Positions 25,971-34,216 of a stretch of 64,000 nt of DNA are shown in pieces (the stretch's first letter is position 1; every line of letters begins with the position of its first letter). Below the pieces are notes generated by a model that did not search any database, was not told the DNA's origin, and was given only the letters and a program-made list of their open reading frames with translations. Source of the stretch: Amycolatopsis eburnea. Its GTDB lineage: Bacteria > Actinomycetota > Actinomycetes > Mycobacteriales > Pseudonocardiaceae. Both the position numbers and the translations under genes were made by a program. Location of the stretch: the NCBI RefSeq assembly GCF_003937945.1, contig NZ_RSEC01000021.1, positions 1 to 64,000 on the forward strand, written 5' to 3'.

Positions 25971-26936
25971 TCAGCCCGTGTAGCCCGCGAAGATCTTGCC
26001 GAACTCGTACTTCGACTGCGGCACGTTCGTGCACTTGTACAGCGCCCCCGTGCACGCGTTCGCGTCGCGGCCCGCCTCCCAGAACGACAGCATGCCCAGG
26101 TGGACGGTCTTCGCGAACGCCACCAGCGCCTTCGCGTCCTTCTGGTAGAAGATCTCGTTCTGCGAGTCGTTGACGCCGATCATCGGGGTCACGCCGACCT
26201 TCTTCCACGCCGCCGCGTCGCTCAGGCCGTACAGCGACTTGAGCTGCGCCTGCGTCGCCTTGGCCGCGGAAATCGCTTTCGCGCCCTGGTCGCCCGCGCC
26301 CTGGTAGTAGTCCATCGCCATGATGTTCACCAGGTCGAGGTTCACCCCCGCGTCCTTCGCGGACTTGACGACGTTGAGGCCGTCGGCGGTGAGACCGCTC
26401 GGAAGCACCGGCAGGGTAAGCGAAATCTTCAAGCCCGGGTTGTTGTTCTGCAGCGTCTTCAACGCCTGGGAGCGCCGGGCGATCGTCGTCGGATCCGCGA
26501 TCGCCGCGCCCTCGATGTCGAAGTCGGCGTACTTCAGGCCGTACGCCTTGACGACGGCGTCGTACTCGGCCGCGACCTGGGCGGACGTGCTGCACGCCTG
26601 TGCCAGTTCGATGCCGGACGCGCCGCCGAAGGAGATCTTGACGTCGCCGCCCGCGTTCCGGATCTTGGCGATTTCCTCCTGCTGCCAGGCCGTGCGCGGG
26701 TCGTAGGCGCCGAACCAGCTGGCCTTGCAGCCGTAGGAGTTGACGAACGCGAGCGTGAAACCCTTGACACCGCTGGCGGCCGACATCGCCGACAGGCTGG
26801 GTGTCGGCCACGCGCCCATGTCGACGTAGGGCCCGACCGGGATCGGGGAGCCGGCCGCGGCGTTCGCGGGCGCGGAAAAGCCGGTGGCGAGCAGGGCCAG
26901 ACCGCCCACGGCGGCCAGCAGGGAACGGAGACGCAC
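25971..26936 (-). CDS. secreted GH18 chitinase
   Basis: A 321-residue enzyme from the GTG at 26936, preceded by GGAGG. Residues 1-27 are a Sec signal (RSLLAAVGGLALLATGFSAP). The GH18 barrel shows DVKISFGGASGIELAQAC and the catalytic strand YADFDIEGAAI, where the glutamate that protonates the glycosidic bond is kept although the usual DxxDxDxE is shortened to DFDIE. A later IMAMDYYQGAGDQG carries the substrate-contacting residues. It degrades chitin or related N-acetylglucosamine polymers outside the cell. No carbohydrate-binding module is attached. Two DasR-type operators lie directly upstream. Confidence 0.86.
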   Translation of the reverse strand: MRLRSLLAAVGGLALLATGFSAPANAAAGSPIPVGPYVDMGAWPTPSLSAMSAASGVKGFTLAFVNSYGCKASWFGAYDPRTAWQQEEIAKIRNAGGDVKISFGGASGIELAQACSTSAQVAAEYDAVVKAYGLKYADFDIEGAAIADPTTIARRSQALKTLQNNNPGLKISLTLPVLPSGLTADGLNVVKSAKDAGVNLDLVNIMAMDYYQGAGDQGAKAISAAKATQAQLKSLYGLSDAAAWKKVGVTPMIGVNDSQNEIFYQKDAKALVAFAKTVHLGMLSFWEAGRDANACTGALYKCTNVPQSKYEFGKIFAGYTG

Positions 26937-26981
26937 GGTGGACCTCCACGACGACGAGCGCGGCGGCGGGAATCTGTCCCC

Positions 26982-27016
26982 ATTGGTATAGACCAGTGAC
27001 CGTGGTGTAGACCATA
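26982..27016. promoter_or_regulatory. two DasR-like operators (dre) upstream of the chitinase
   Basis: ATTGGTATAGACCAGT (26982-26997) and CGTGGTGTAGACCATA (27001-27016) both carry the core TGGT-N-TAGACCA of the DasR site and have centres 19 bases apart. They lie about 46 bases upstream of the chitinase start and about 100 bases before the divergent secreted protein. DasR represses chitin and N-acetylglucosamine genes until amino-sugar phosphates bind it. Confidence 0.65.
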
Positions 27017-27116
27017 GACCGAACGGGGTACCCCGATCACCCGGGGTGACGAACGGAACCGGAGATCGTCCCCGCGAGTCCCAGTCCGGCAAGGCAGAGC
27101 CGACTGAGGGAGCTCG

Positions 27117-28052
27117 ATGAACACCTGGAAGAGGAAGGCCGCCACGCTCACGGCGAGCGTCGCGGTCGCACTGGGGACGACCGCCGTCGCCGCCGGACCC
27201 GCGTCCGCCGCGATCAGCTGCTCGGAGACGTCGAGCGGGAAGCTCGCTTCGTTCTATTCCGGCCTTTCGGCGTCCTACGCCTACGACAGCCGCTTCGCCA
27301 AGGGGCCCGCGGTCCCGGAGCTGGACACGTACACGCCGCAGGGCATCGCGACCTGGTACAGCTGGGACGGCGGCAACGACCTGCTCGTCATCGGCGCCTA
27401 CCGCGCCGGCCACGACGCGCACCTGATCGGCATCGACGCGAAGACCGGCAAGCACGTCGGCACGGTCGCGATCGCCGCCACCCACGCCGGCGGCGTCGCG
27501 ATCACCCAGGGCTGGGCGTTCGTGGCGGGCGAGGGCAACACGATCCGCAAGTACAAGCTGTCCGAGCTCAAGGCCGCGATGAAGAAGTCCGGCACGCCGT
27601 ACCTCAAGCAGGTCGGCGAGGCGCGCAAGGTCTACGCCGCGTCGTTCCTGACCAGCTACGGCGACAACCTGTACTCGGGCAAGTTCAACGAGAACGGCCG
27701 CGACAAGATGTACCGGTACAAGGTGGGCACCGACGGCTCGCTGACCACGCAGTCCGGCGCGTACGAGGTGCCGACGAAGACGCAGGGCCTGATGGTCACC
27801 AAGTCCCGCTTCGTGTTCAGCACCTCGTACGGCAACGACAACCGCGGCAACCTCTACGTCGTCGACGCGGGCTCGCGGGACATCGACAAGGCCTCGACCC
27901 GGTGCTTCCGCTCGCCCAGCATGAACGAGGGCATCACCGAGTCGGGCGGGTACGCCTACCTCGTCTTCGAATCGGGCGCCGCGCAGTACGTCGCGAAGAA
28001 CCCGCGCAACATCATCCGGAACCTCCACAAGGGCAAGGTTTCCGGGCTGTAG
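27117..28052 (+). CDS. secreted protein of unknown function (beta-propeller-like)
   Basis: A 311-residue protein with GAGGGAG before the ATG. A clear signal peptide (KAATLTASVAVALGTTAVAA, cleavage after ASA) is followed by repeats of the type seen in beta-propellers (PQGIATWYSWDGGNDLLVIG, AGGVAITQGWAFVAGEG, MVTKSRFVFSTSYGND). Two cysteines are present near each end. No catalytic motif is visible. It shares its promoter region, and possibly DasR control, with the divergent chitinase. Confidence 0.7.
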   Translation: MNTWKRKAATLTASVAVALGTTAVAAGPASAAISCSETSSGKLASFYSGLSASYAYDSRFAKGPAVPELDTYTPQGIATWYSWDGGNDLLVIGAYRAGHDAHLIGIDAKTGKHVGTVAIAATHAGGVAITQGWAFVAGEGNTIRKYKLSELKAAMKKSGTPYLKQVGEARKVYAASFLTSYGDNLYSGKFNENGRDKMYRYKVGTDGSLTTQSGAYEVPTKTQGLMVTKSRFVFSTSYGNDNRGNLYVVDAGSRDIDKASTRCFRSPSMNEGITESGGYAYLVFESGAAQYVAKNPRNIIRNLHKGKVSGL

Positions 28053-28055
28053 GGC

Positions 28056-28766
28056 TCACGCCGGGGACGGCGCGCGGCGGCGTCCCCGGCTCCGGGTCAG
28101 CCACCACTCGGCGGCCAGCAGCGGGAGCACCCAGCCGGTCCACGTCGTCAGGCCGGCGATCGCCTGCCCCATCGCGAGTTCGCTGCCGCCGAACGTCGTC
28201 TCCAGCTGGCCGGGCAGCACGGTGGCCCAGACGATCGCCCACACGCGGTTGCTGATGATCGACATGCACAGCGCGAAGCTGCGGACCATCCAGCGGCGGT
28301 GCTCGCCGAACCGGCGCGCCCGCGCCGTCCGGTAGCCCTGCACGGTGCAGGTGAACCAGAGCGTCGCCAGCAGGACGTTCGAGACGGCGCCGACCGGGCC
28401 GAACGGCGCCGCGAGCGCGATCGCGAACCCCGCGATCGACGCCGGGACCGCGCCGGCGAAGACGTACACGCGGCCGGTGCGGCGGTGCACCACCGGGTGC
28501 TTCTGCCGCAGCCACGGCCAGATCTGCAGCGCGCAGGTCACCATCGCGATCGTCGCGAACCCGATGTGCGTCACCAGCACCGGGTAGTACCAGGCGGTGG
28601 GCGCCGGGATGCGGGACTCCGCGGGGTTCAGCCCGAGGTACGGCGGCAGGGAGTACACCAGGAACACCGTGACGAGCAGCCCCAGCGGGAACACCCAGGG
28701 GCGGCGCCACCACGGCGTCGCCCGCCGGACTTCGCCGATGCTCGCCGCGGTTTCGGTCGTTGTCAT
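28056..28766 (-). CDS. DUF2306 integral membrane protein
   Basis: A 236-residue protein from the ATG at 28766, preceded by AGGGGGA. At least six hydrophobic helices are visible (VFPLGLLVTVFLVYSLP, VTHIGFATIAMVTCALQIWP, RVYVFAGAVPASIAGFAIAL and others). The histidines of HPVVHRRTGRVYV and the GEHRRWMVRSFALC motif are typical of DUF2306, a cytochrome b561-like family of unknown function. It is divergent from the GntR/TetR fusion regulator, its likely controller. Confidence 0.82.
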   Translation of the reverse strand: MTTTETAASIGEVRRATPWWRRPWVFPLGLLVTVFLVYSLPPYLGLNPAESRIPAPTAWYYPVLVTHIGFATIAMVTCALQIWPWLRQKHPVVHRRTGRVYVFAGAVPASIAGFAIALAAPFGPVGAVSNVLLATLWFTCTVQGYRTARARRFGEHRRWMVRSFALCMSIISNRVWAIVWATVLPGQLETTFGGSELAMGQAIAGLTTWTGWVLPLLAAEWWLTRSRGRRRAPSPA

Positions 28767-28864
28767 GGGATCCCCCTGTTCTCTTACGCTGTATCCGCAC
28801 CGTATGAAGCAGCTGGTGACCGCGGCAATCCTTCGTGCGGACATTGGGGGAGTACCCTGAAACC

Positions 28865-28906
28865 GTTCTAGGTCGAGGGACCAAGTGTTCTAGTACGGAT
28901 CGAGGG
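28865..28906. promoter_or_regulatory. direct repeats in the regulator promoter
   Basis: GTTCTAG occurs at 28865-28871 and 28887-28893, 22 bases (two helical turns) apart, and each copy is followed by a CGAGGG (28874-28879 and 28901-28906). They lie directly upstream of the fused GntR/TetR gene and opposite the DUF2306 gene, so they are candidate autoregulatory sites. Confidence 0.35.
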
Positions 28907-28911
28907 TGTTC

Positions 28912-29808
28912 GTGGCCGAAGCGCCGTACCTGCGGATCGCGGCGGACCTGCGCCGCCGGATCTCCGCCGGCGAGCTGCGGCCCGGCGACCGCGTCCCGTC
29001 GACGCGCGCGCTGGTCCGCGAATGGGGTGTCGCGATGGCGACCGCCGCGAAAGCGCTGTCCGCGCTGGGGGAGCAGGGCTGGGTGCGCGCCGTCCCGGGC
29101 AGCGGCACCGTCGTCGCCGAGCGGACGCCGGTCAAGCCGCCGCTGGGCCGGGACGTCCTGGTGCGCGCGGCGATCGCGCTCGCCGACGCCGAGGGCCTCT
29201 CCGCGCTGTCGATGCGGCGGCTCGCCGCGGAGCTGGGCGTCGGGCCGATGGCGCTGTACCGGCACGTGCCCGACAAGGACGAACTGCTCCGGCTGATGGC
29301 CGACACGGCGCTGGGGGAGGCGGAGCTGCCGGAGCCGGGCCCGGTGCCGTGGCGGCCGCGCCTCGAGCTGGCCGCCCGCGCGCAGTGGCGCGCGTACCGG
29401 CGGCACCCGTGGCTCGCGCCGATCCTGCTGAACTCGCTCGTCCGGCCCCCGGTACTGGCGGCGGGACTGCGGCTGCTCGACTGGTCGTTGCCCGCGCTGG
29501 ACGGCACCGGCCTGCGCCGCCGGGTGAAGCTGCAGGTCCTCATGACGCTCAACGGCTGGGTCGGCGGCTTGGCGGTGAGCAACGCGTTCGAGGTCCAGAC
29601 CGAGCTGGACACGGGCATCACCGGCGACCAGCGGCTCGCGGCGGACCTGGCGCTGCTCACGGGGTACCTGGAGTCGGGCCGGTTCCCGGTGCTCGCCGAG
29701 GTGATGACCGGCCTCGAGGACGTCGGCATCGACGAGGCGTTCGAGTTCGGGCTGCGCCGCCAGCTCGACGGCATCGCGGTGCTGCTGGGCGAACACCAGT
29801 CGCTTTGA
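28912..29808 (+). CDS. GntR-TetR fusion transcriptional regulator
   Basis: A 298-residue protein; the GTG at 28912 is preferred over 28906 because CGAGGG then sits six bases upstream. Residues 1-65 form a GntR winged helix (ISAGELRPGDRVPSTRALV, then GVAMATAAKALSALGEQGWV). Residues 75-130 form a TetR helix-turn-helix (LSMRRLAAELGVGPMALYRH), followed by a TetR C-terminal ligand domain. Two DNA-binding domains in one chain is an uncommon architecture found in actinobacteria. It probably controls the divergent DUF2306 gene and the SDR gene downstream. Confidence 0.85.
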   Translation: MAEAPYLRIAADLRRRISAGELRPGDRVPSTRALVREWGVAMATAAKALSALGEQGWVRAVPGSGTVVAERTPVKPPLGRDVLVRAAIALADAEGLSALSMRRLAAELGVGPMALYRHVPDKDELLRLMADTALGEAELPEPGPVPWRPRLELAARAQWRAYRRHPWLAPILLNSLVRPPVLAAGLRLLDWSLPALDGTGLRRRVKLQVLMTLNGWVGGLAVSNAFEVQTELDTGITGDQRLAADLALLTGYLESGRFPVLAEVMTGLEDVGIDEAFEFGLRRQLDGIAVLLGEHQSL

Positions 29809-29846
29809 CGGATGGCCGTTCGGGACGGCGCCGCCACGCTGGAAGC

Positions 29847-30776
29847 ATGAGCGAGAACACGGAAGAACCCCGCCGCTACAGCCGTCGCCGCCTGCTGGCC
29901 ACCGGCGGCATCGCGGCCGGCGTCGGCGCGGTGGCCGGGGTCGGGCTGGTGCAGGGCGGCGCGAAGACGCCGCAGATTGGGCCGTCGGCGGCCCGGCGGT
30001 TCGCGGGCAAGGTCGTGCTGATCACCGGCGCGACGTCGGGCATCGGCCGCGCGGCGGCCCTGCGGTTCGCGGCCGAGGGCGGCAAGGTCGGCTTCTGCGG
30101 GCGCCGCGAGAACCTCGGCGCCGCGCTCGAGCGGGAGATCCGCGCGTCGGGCGGCGAGGCGACGTACGTGCGTGCCGACGTCCGCTCGGAAGACGACGTG
30201 AAGCGCTTTGTCGACACGATCGCGGGCAAGTACGGCGGGCTGAACGTGTGCTTCAACAATGCGGGCGTGACGGTCCAGAAGCCGTTGCACGAGTACAGCG
30301 CGGCGGAGTGGGACGACGTCGTGGGCACGAACCTGCGCGGCAACTTCCTGGCGCTGAAGTACGAGGTCCCGCACCTGAAGGCGGCGGGCGGCGGCACGGT
30401 GGTCGTGACGGCGTCGTCCAACGCGCTGGCCACGGACGCGGGCCGCGCGGCGTACACGGCGTCGAAACGCGGCCTGGTCGGCCTGGTCCAGACGGCGGCG
30501 CTGGACTACGCGGCGGCCGGGATCCGCGTCAACGCTCTGGTGCCGGGCACGACGAACACGGAACTGGTGCGCCGGGCCGGCGGCGCGATGGCCCTCCCGG
30601 ACCCGGTCTGGGAAGCGATGGCGGCGAACTGGGCGCTGTCGAACGTGCCGGGCCTGAAGCGGATGGCCACGGCCGACGAGATCGCGGTCTTCGCGCTGGC
30701 ACTGGCGTCGGGCGACTTCCCCTACATGACCGGCGCGCAGCTGGTGATCGATGGCGGGAAGACGGCGCACGCCTAA
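29847..30776 (+). CDS. SDR-family oxidoreductase with Tat signal peptide
   Basis: A 309-residue protein. The N-terminus has a twin-arginine signal (YSRRRLLATGGIAAGVGAVA). The body is a complete short-chain dehydrogenase: cofactor motif TGATSGIG, NNAG, the catalytic Ser in VVVTASSNALATD, and YTASK. Exported SDR enzymes are unusual because NAD(P)H is cytoplasmic; Tat export would allow folding with cofactor bound. It starts 38 bases after the regulator gene. The substrate is unknown. Confidence 0.82.
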   Translation: MSENTEEPRRYSRRRLLATGGIAAGVGAVAGVGLVQGGAKTPQIGPSAARRFAGKVVLITGATSGIGRAAALRFAAEGGKVGFCGRRENLGAALEREIRASGGEATYVRADVRSEDDVKRFVDTIAGKYGGLNVCFNNAGVTVQKPLHEYSAAEWDDVVGTNLRGNFLALKYEVPHLKAAGGGTVVVTASSNALATDAGRAAYTASKRGLVGLVQTAALDYAAAGIRVNALVPGTTNTELVRRAGGAMALPDPVWEAMAANWALSNVPGLKRMATADEIAVFALALASGDFPYMTGAQLVIDGGKTAHA

Positions 30777-30780
30777 ACTG

Positions 30781-31308
30781 GTGCCGGTGTTGATCACCAC
30801 GGAACGCCTCACGCTGCACGCGTGATCCGAAGCCTGCTTCGACGGCTTGTTCGCACTGGCCCAGCTCCCGGAGACGGTCCGCTACGTCGGCACCGGCGAG
30901 CCGTGGAGCCACGAATACACCCTGGGCAAGCACCGCGCGACGCTGTCGCACTGGGCATCGCACGGCTTCGGCTGGTTCGCGGTTTCGGCTTCCCCGGGCT
31001 CGTTCGACGGCGTGGTGTCCTTGGTCCGCCGCAGCGCCACCGAGTCGGGCTTGGGGACGCCCGCGGTGGAGATGGGCTGGTGGATCGCGCCTTCGGGCTG
31101 GGGCCGGGGGTATGCCACCGAGGCGACGTCGGCGGTGCGGGACAAGGCTTTCGAGGCAGGCTGGGCGGACCGGCTGCTGGCGGTGTACGAACCGGCGAAC
31201 ACGGCGTCGGCGCGGGTGGTGGCGAAGCTGGGGTTCACCCCGCACAGCAAGTTCACGCTGGACGGGCGGGTCGAGCAGCGGGCGGTGCTGGACCGCCCGC
31301 CTGGCTAA
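30781..31308 (+). pseudogene. GNAT N-acetyltransferase interrupted by one TGA codon
   Basis: In one frame the sequence reads LITTERLTLHA, TGA (30823-30825), then SEACFDGLFALAQLPETVRY and on to a complete GNAT fold (WWIAPSGWGRGYATEATSA acetyl-CoA loop, ANTASARVVAKLGF). RimJ-type relatives have Trp or Arg at the stop position, so a TGG-to-TGA change is likely. A shortened protein from the TTG at 30847 would lack the first strand. The start is GTG at 30781 or 30787. The 3' end overlaps the convergent monooxygenase by four bases. Confidence 0.75.
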
Positions 31309-32729
31309 GCGGACGCCGGGACCGGCGCGTCGCCCACCCACCGCCGCACAGCCTCCGCGAGCCCGGTGTCGTCCGTACCCTCGGTCACCCAGGCAACATG
31401 CCCGTCCGGCCGCAGAAGCACCCCGCCGATGTCCAAACCGGACGAAGCCGCCACCACCTCGACCTCCCCCGACCAGCCGCCGAACGCCCCGGCCAGATCC
31501 ACCAGCACCGGCCGCCCGGCGTGCAGCAGCGCGGCCAAGTGCGTCGGCCGCCCCGAAACGGTCAACGGCACATCCGGCGCCAACCGCCCCAGCCAAGGGT
31601 GTTCACCGGTCTCGTACCGGGCGTCCAGCCCGGTGATGATCTCGGCCAGCGCCCGGTTCCCCGCCGGGTGCGCCGCCACCCGCCGCAGCAGGTCGGCCCA
31701 CGGCTCGTCGCCCGCCTCCTCCACGGCGACCTGCGCGCGGGTGTTGGCCAGAATCCGCGCACCCGCGGCATGCCGCTCGGCGTGATACGTGTCGAGCAGC
31801 CCCGCGGGAGCCGTCCCGCGCACCGTCGCCGCCAGCTTCCAGCCGAGGTTGAACGCGTCGTCCAGCGCCACGTTCACGCCGATCGCGCCCGCCGGTGGGT
31901 GGATGTGCGCCGCGTCCCCGGCCAGCAGCACGCGACCGGACCGGTAACTCGACGCCAAGCGGGCCGCGTCGCCGAAGCGGCTCAGCCAGCGGGGTGCGCG
32001 CAGCGGAACGTGCCGTCCCAGCACCGCGTCCACCTGGGCCTGCACCAGCTCCAGCGTGACCGGCGTGTCCTTGTCCGCGGGCGGCTCGTCCTCCCGGACG
32101 ACGATGCGGACGTACCCGGGGCGCGGGATCACGAACACCGTCCGGCCGTCCGGACCGGCCGAAGGTCCGTACGGCAGCTCGCATTCGACGTCGGCGAGCA
32201 GCGCGAACCAGCGCGCGGCCACGCCGGGGAAGCCGATCCCGGCCTGCTTGCGCACCGTGCTGCGCCCGCCGTCGCAGCCGGCCAGGTACCGCGCGCGGAC
32301 CGTGAGTCCATTGTGGAGCGACGTGGTGACCCCGGAATCGTCCTGGGTGAAGGAAAGCAGTTCGTGGCCGCGCAGGATTTCGGCGCCGAGCTCCTGTGCC
32401 CGGGCCTCCAGGACCTCCTCGACGCGCGTTTGCGGGATGCCCAGCGAGAACGGGTGATCGGTCGCCGCGCCGTCGAGCAGCAGCGGGCCGGGCAGGCCGG
32501 TGACCGGGGCGTGCGGCACCCGGTGTCCCTCGGCGACCAGGCCGTCGGCCAGCCCGCGCCGGGCCAGCAGGTCCAGCGCGCGCGAGTTCAGGTTGAAGCC
32601 GCGGCAGTACGGCGGGCGTTCCGGGTGGCGTTCGACGATCGTGGTGCGGACGCCCGCCAGCGCGAGCTCCGCGGCGAGCAGGAGGCCGGCTGGGCCGGCG
32701 CCGGCGACGAGGACGTCGGTTTCGAGCAT
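31305..32729 (-). CDS. FAD-dependent aromatic monooxygenase
   Basis: A 474-residue class A flavoprotein monooxygenase. The FAD-binding GAGPAGLLLAAELALAG opens the protein, with a DG motif in ARYLAGCDGGRSTVRKQAG, and the second FAD motif is RVLLAGDAAHIHPPAGAIG. A thioredoxin-like C-terminal extension of about 100 residues follows, as in phenol and antibiotic hydroxylases. It uses NAD(P)H and oxygen to hydroxylate aromatic or polyketide-like molecules in the cytoplasm. The PadR gene ends 10 bases upstream and is in the same operon, suggesting induction by the substrate. Confidence 0.87.
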   Translation of the reverse strand: MLETDVLVAGAGPAGLLLAAELALAGVRTTIVERHPERPPYCRGFNLNSRALDLLARRGLADGLVAEGHRVPHAPVTGLPGPLLLDGAATDHPFSLGIPQTRVEEVLEARAQELGAEILRGHELLSFTQDDSGVTTSLHNGLTVRARYLAGCDGGRSTVRKQAGIGFPGVAARWFALLADVECELPYGPSAGPDGRTVFVIPRPGYVRIVVREDEPPADKDTPVTLELVQAQVDAVLGRHVPLRAPRWLSRFGDAARLASSYRSGRVLLAGDAAHIHPPAGAIGVNVALDDAFNLGWKLAATVRGTAPAGLLDTYHAERHAAGARILANTRAQVAVEEAGDEPWADLLRRVAAHPAGNRALAEIITGLDARYETGEHPWLGRLAPDVPLTVSGRPTHLAALLHAGRPVLVDLAGAFGGWSGEVEVVAASSGLDIGGVLLRPDGHVAWVTEGTDDTGLAEAVRRWVGDAPVPASA

Positions 32730-32739
32730 GGTCTTCCCC

Positions 32740-33312
32740 TCAGGGGTGTTCGGGCCAGGGCAGGGAGCCGGCGCGGATTTCGGCGGCCGTGCGGCGGGCC
32801 CAGTCGAGCTCGGCCTGCCAGGCGTGCCGGACGAACTCGACCTCGATCATGAACAGCCGCGGCGCGCCCTTGCCGACCGTCTCGGCCAGCGCGGTGTCGG
32901 CGCCCTCGATGCGTCCGGCGAGATGACGCGCCCGTTCCTCGAGCGCGTCGGCGGCGCGCTCCGGGCCCAGCGCGCCGAGGTAGCTCACCGCCGCGACGAA
33001 CTTCGGGTACTCCGCGACCGGTTCGCGGACCAGTTCGTCGAGCCACGCGATGAACTCCTGGCGGCCGAGTTCGGTGTGCGCGTAGACGGTCCGCTCCGGC
33101 CGATTGCCCTCGCGGACGGTCTCGACCGGCTCGATCCAGCGGTGCTTCGCCAGCGACTCCACGGTGTCGTAGAGCGAGCCGGGGTTGATCTTGAAACTCG
33201 TGTCCTTGTACCGCTCGCGCAGCGTGGACGCCATTTCGTACGGGTGCATCGGGCGTTCCAGCAGCAGGCCGAGCAGGGCGAGGGCGAGGGTGTTGCGGAT
33301 CTTGCGGGCCAC
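32740..33312 (-). CDS. PadR family transcriptional regulator
   Basis: A 190-residue protein with a GTG start. The N-terminal winged helix carries the PadR signature (ALALLGLLLERPMHPYEMAS, then FKINPGSLYDTVESLAKHRW). The C-terminal helical domain mediates dimerisation. PadR proteins repress detoxification genes and release DNA on binding phenolic or drug-like ligands. It is the first gene of an operon with the FAD monooxygenase, and a palindrome overlaps its -10 region. Confidence 0.9.
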   Translation of the reverse strand: MARKIRNTLALALLGLLLERPMHPYEMASTLRERYKDTSFKINPGSLYDTVESLAKHRWIEPVETVREGNRPERTVYAHTELGRQEFIAWLDELVREPVAEYPKFVAAVSYLGALGPERAADALEERARHLAGRIEGADTALAETVGKGAPRLFMIEVEFVRHAWQAELDWARRTAAEIRAGSLPWPEHP

Positions 33313-33327
33313 TAGTCGCTCCCTATC

Positions 33328-33347
33328 AGTCGGAACCGACTATATGC
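33328..33347 (-). promoter_or_regulatory. PadR operon promoter with operator palindrome
   Basis: AGTCGG-AA-CCGACT (33328-33341) is an inverted repeat with six-base arms. On the minus strand it overlaps a TATAGT -10-like hexamer, about 20 bases before the PadR start, so a bound dimer would block RNA polymerase. Confidence 0.5.
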
Positions 33348-33363
33348 CCGTCGTCAAGCCCGG

Positions 33364-34134
33364 CTAGAAGCGCGTGTGCGCCAGCCAGTGCCGGAACAGC
33401 TCCGCGTCGCCGGACACGCGGATCCGCGTGTCGTCCGCGGCGAGGCGTCCGCTCAGCGCGAGGAGCAGGTCGGCGGCCCGGCCTTCGACGACCACGTCGG
33501 CGGCGGCGGGCTCGTCGCTCACCTCGACCGCCGACGGCGTCCGCCGGGCCAGCCAGGCGACGTCCGGTTCGGTGGCGTGGAACAGCAGCGTCTCGCCGGT
33601 GCCCCGCAGCGGCGTCCGGTCCAGCGCCGGGTGCTGCAGCCGGGAGAAGACGGAGACCAGGCCGAGGCCTTCGGCGATGCCGTCCGCGGCGAGCTCGGCG
33701 TCGACGGCGTAGGGCGCGCCGGTGGTGAGCGCCGCGTCCGCGCGGTGGACGACCGTCTCGTGGGTCAGCCGCCGCGTCCAGAACCCGGCGCGGCGATCGG
33801 GGGTCCAGGTCGACGTCGGGGTCTCGGGGCCGACTTCGGTCACCGCGGCGACGAGCCGCGCGGCGCCGTCGCGGAGCCAATCGCCGAGGCCGGCGAACGC
33901 GGGCGGCTCGTCGATCGTGACGGCCTCGAACGGCACGTAGGCCGCCGGGCGGCTCAGGATGATCGCGGCGGACTTGTGGTACGCCACGCCGACGTGCAGG
34001 GTCAGGTCCCGCAGTGTCCACTCGGGACACGTCGGGACGCGCGAATCCGGTGCGGCGCCCGCGATCGCCGCCCCGAACCGGTCCGCTTCGCCGAGGAGTG
34101 CGACGGCCAGCCGGTCGTGGCTCAAGGTCTTCAC
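33364..34134 (-). CDS. maleylpyruvate isomerase-type (mycothiol-dependent) DinB-fold enzyme
   Basis: A 256-residue protein with an N-terminal DinB-like four-helix bundle. Metal-binding positions are seen in VPTCPEWTLRDLTLHVGVAY and RRLTHETVVHRADAALTTG; the histidines of these two blocks are the usual zinc ligands. The C-terminal 90 residues are the small domain common to the actinobacterial TIGR03083 group. Related enzymes use mycothiol for isomerisation or S-transfer in the cytoplasm. Its precise substrate is unknown. It is divergent from the MFS transporter. Confidence 0.8.
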   Translation of the reverse strand: MKTLSHDRLAVALLGEADRFGAAIAGAAPDSRVPTCPEWTLRDLTLHVGVAYHKSAAIILSRPAAYVPFEAVTIDEPPAFAGLGDWLRDGAARLVAAVTEVGPETPTSTWTPDRRAGFWTRRLTHETVVHRADAALTTGAPYAVDAELAADGIAEGLGLVSVFSRLQHPALDRTPLRGTGETLLFHATEPDVAWLARRTPSAVEVSDEPAAADVVVEGRAADLLLALSGRLAADDTRIRVSGDAELFRHWLAHTRF

Positions 34135-34216
34135 CCCGCCACGGTAGCCCGGTCCGCGGCGGCCATGGGGTCATGATCCGCTGCCCCGAAGGGCGGCCGG
34201 TCCGTAAGGTAGCGGG

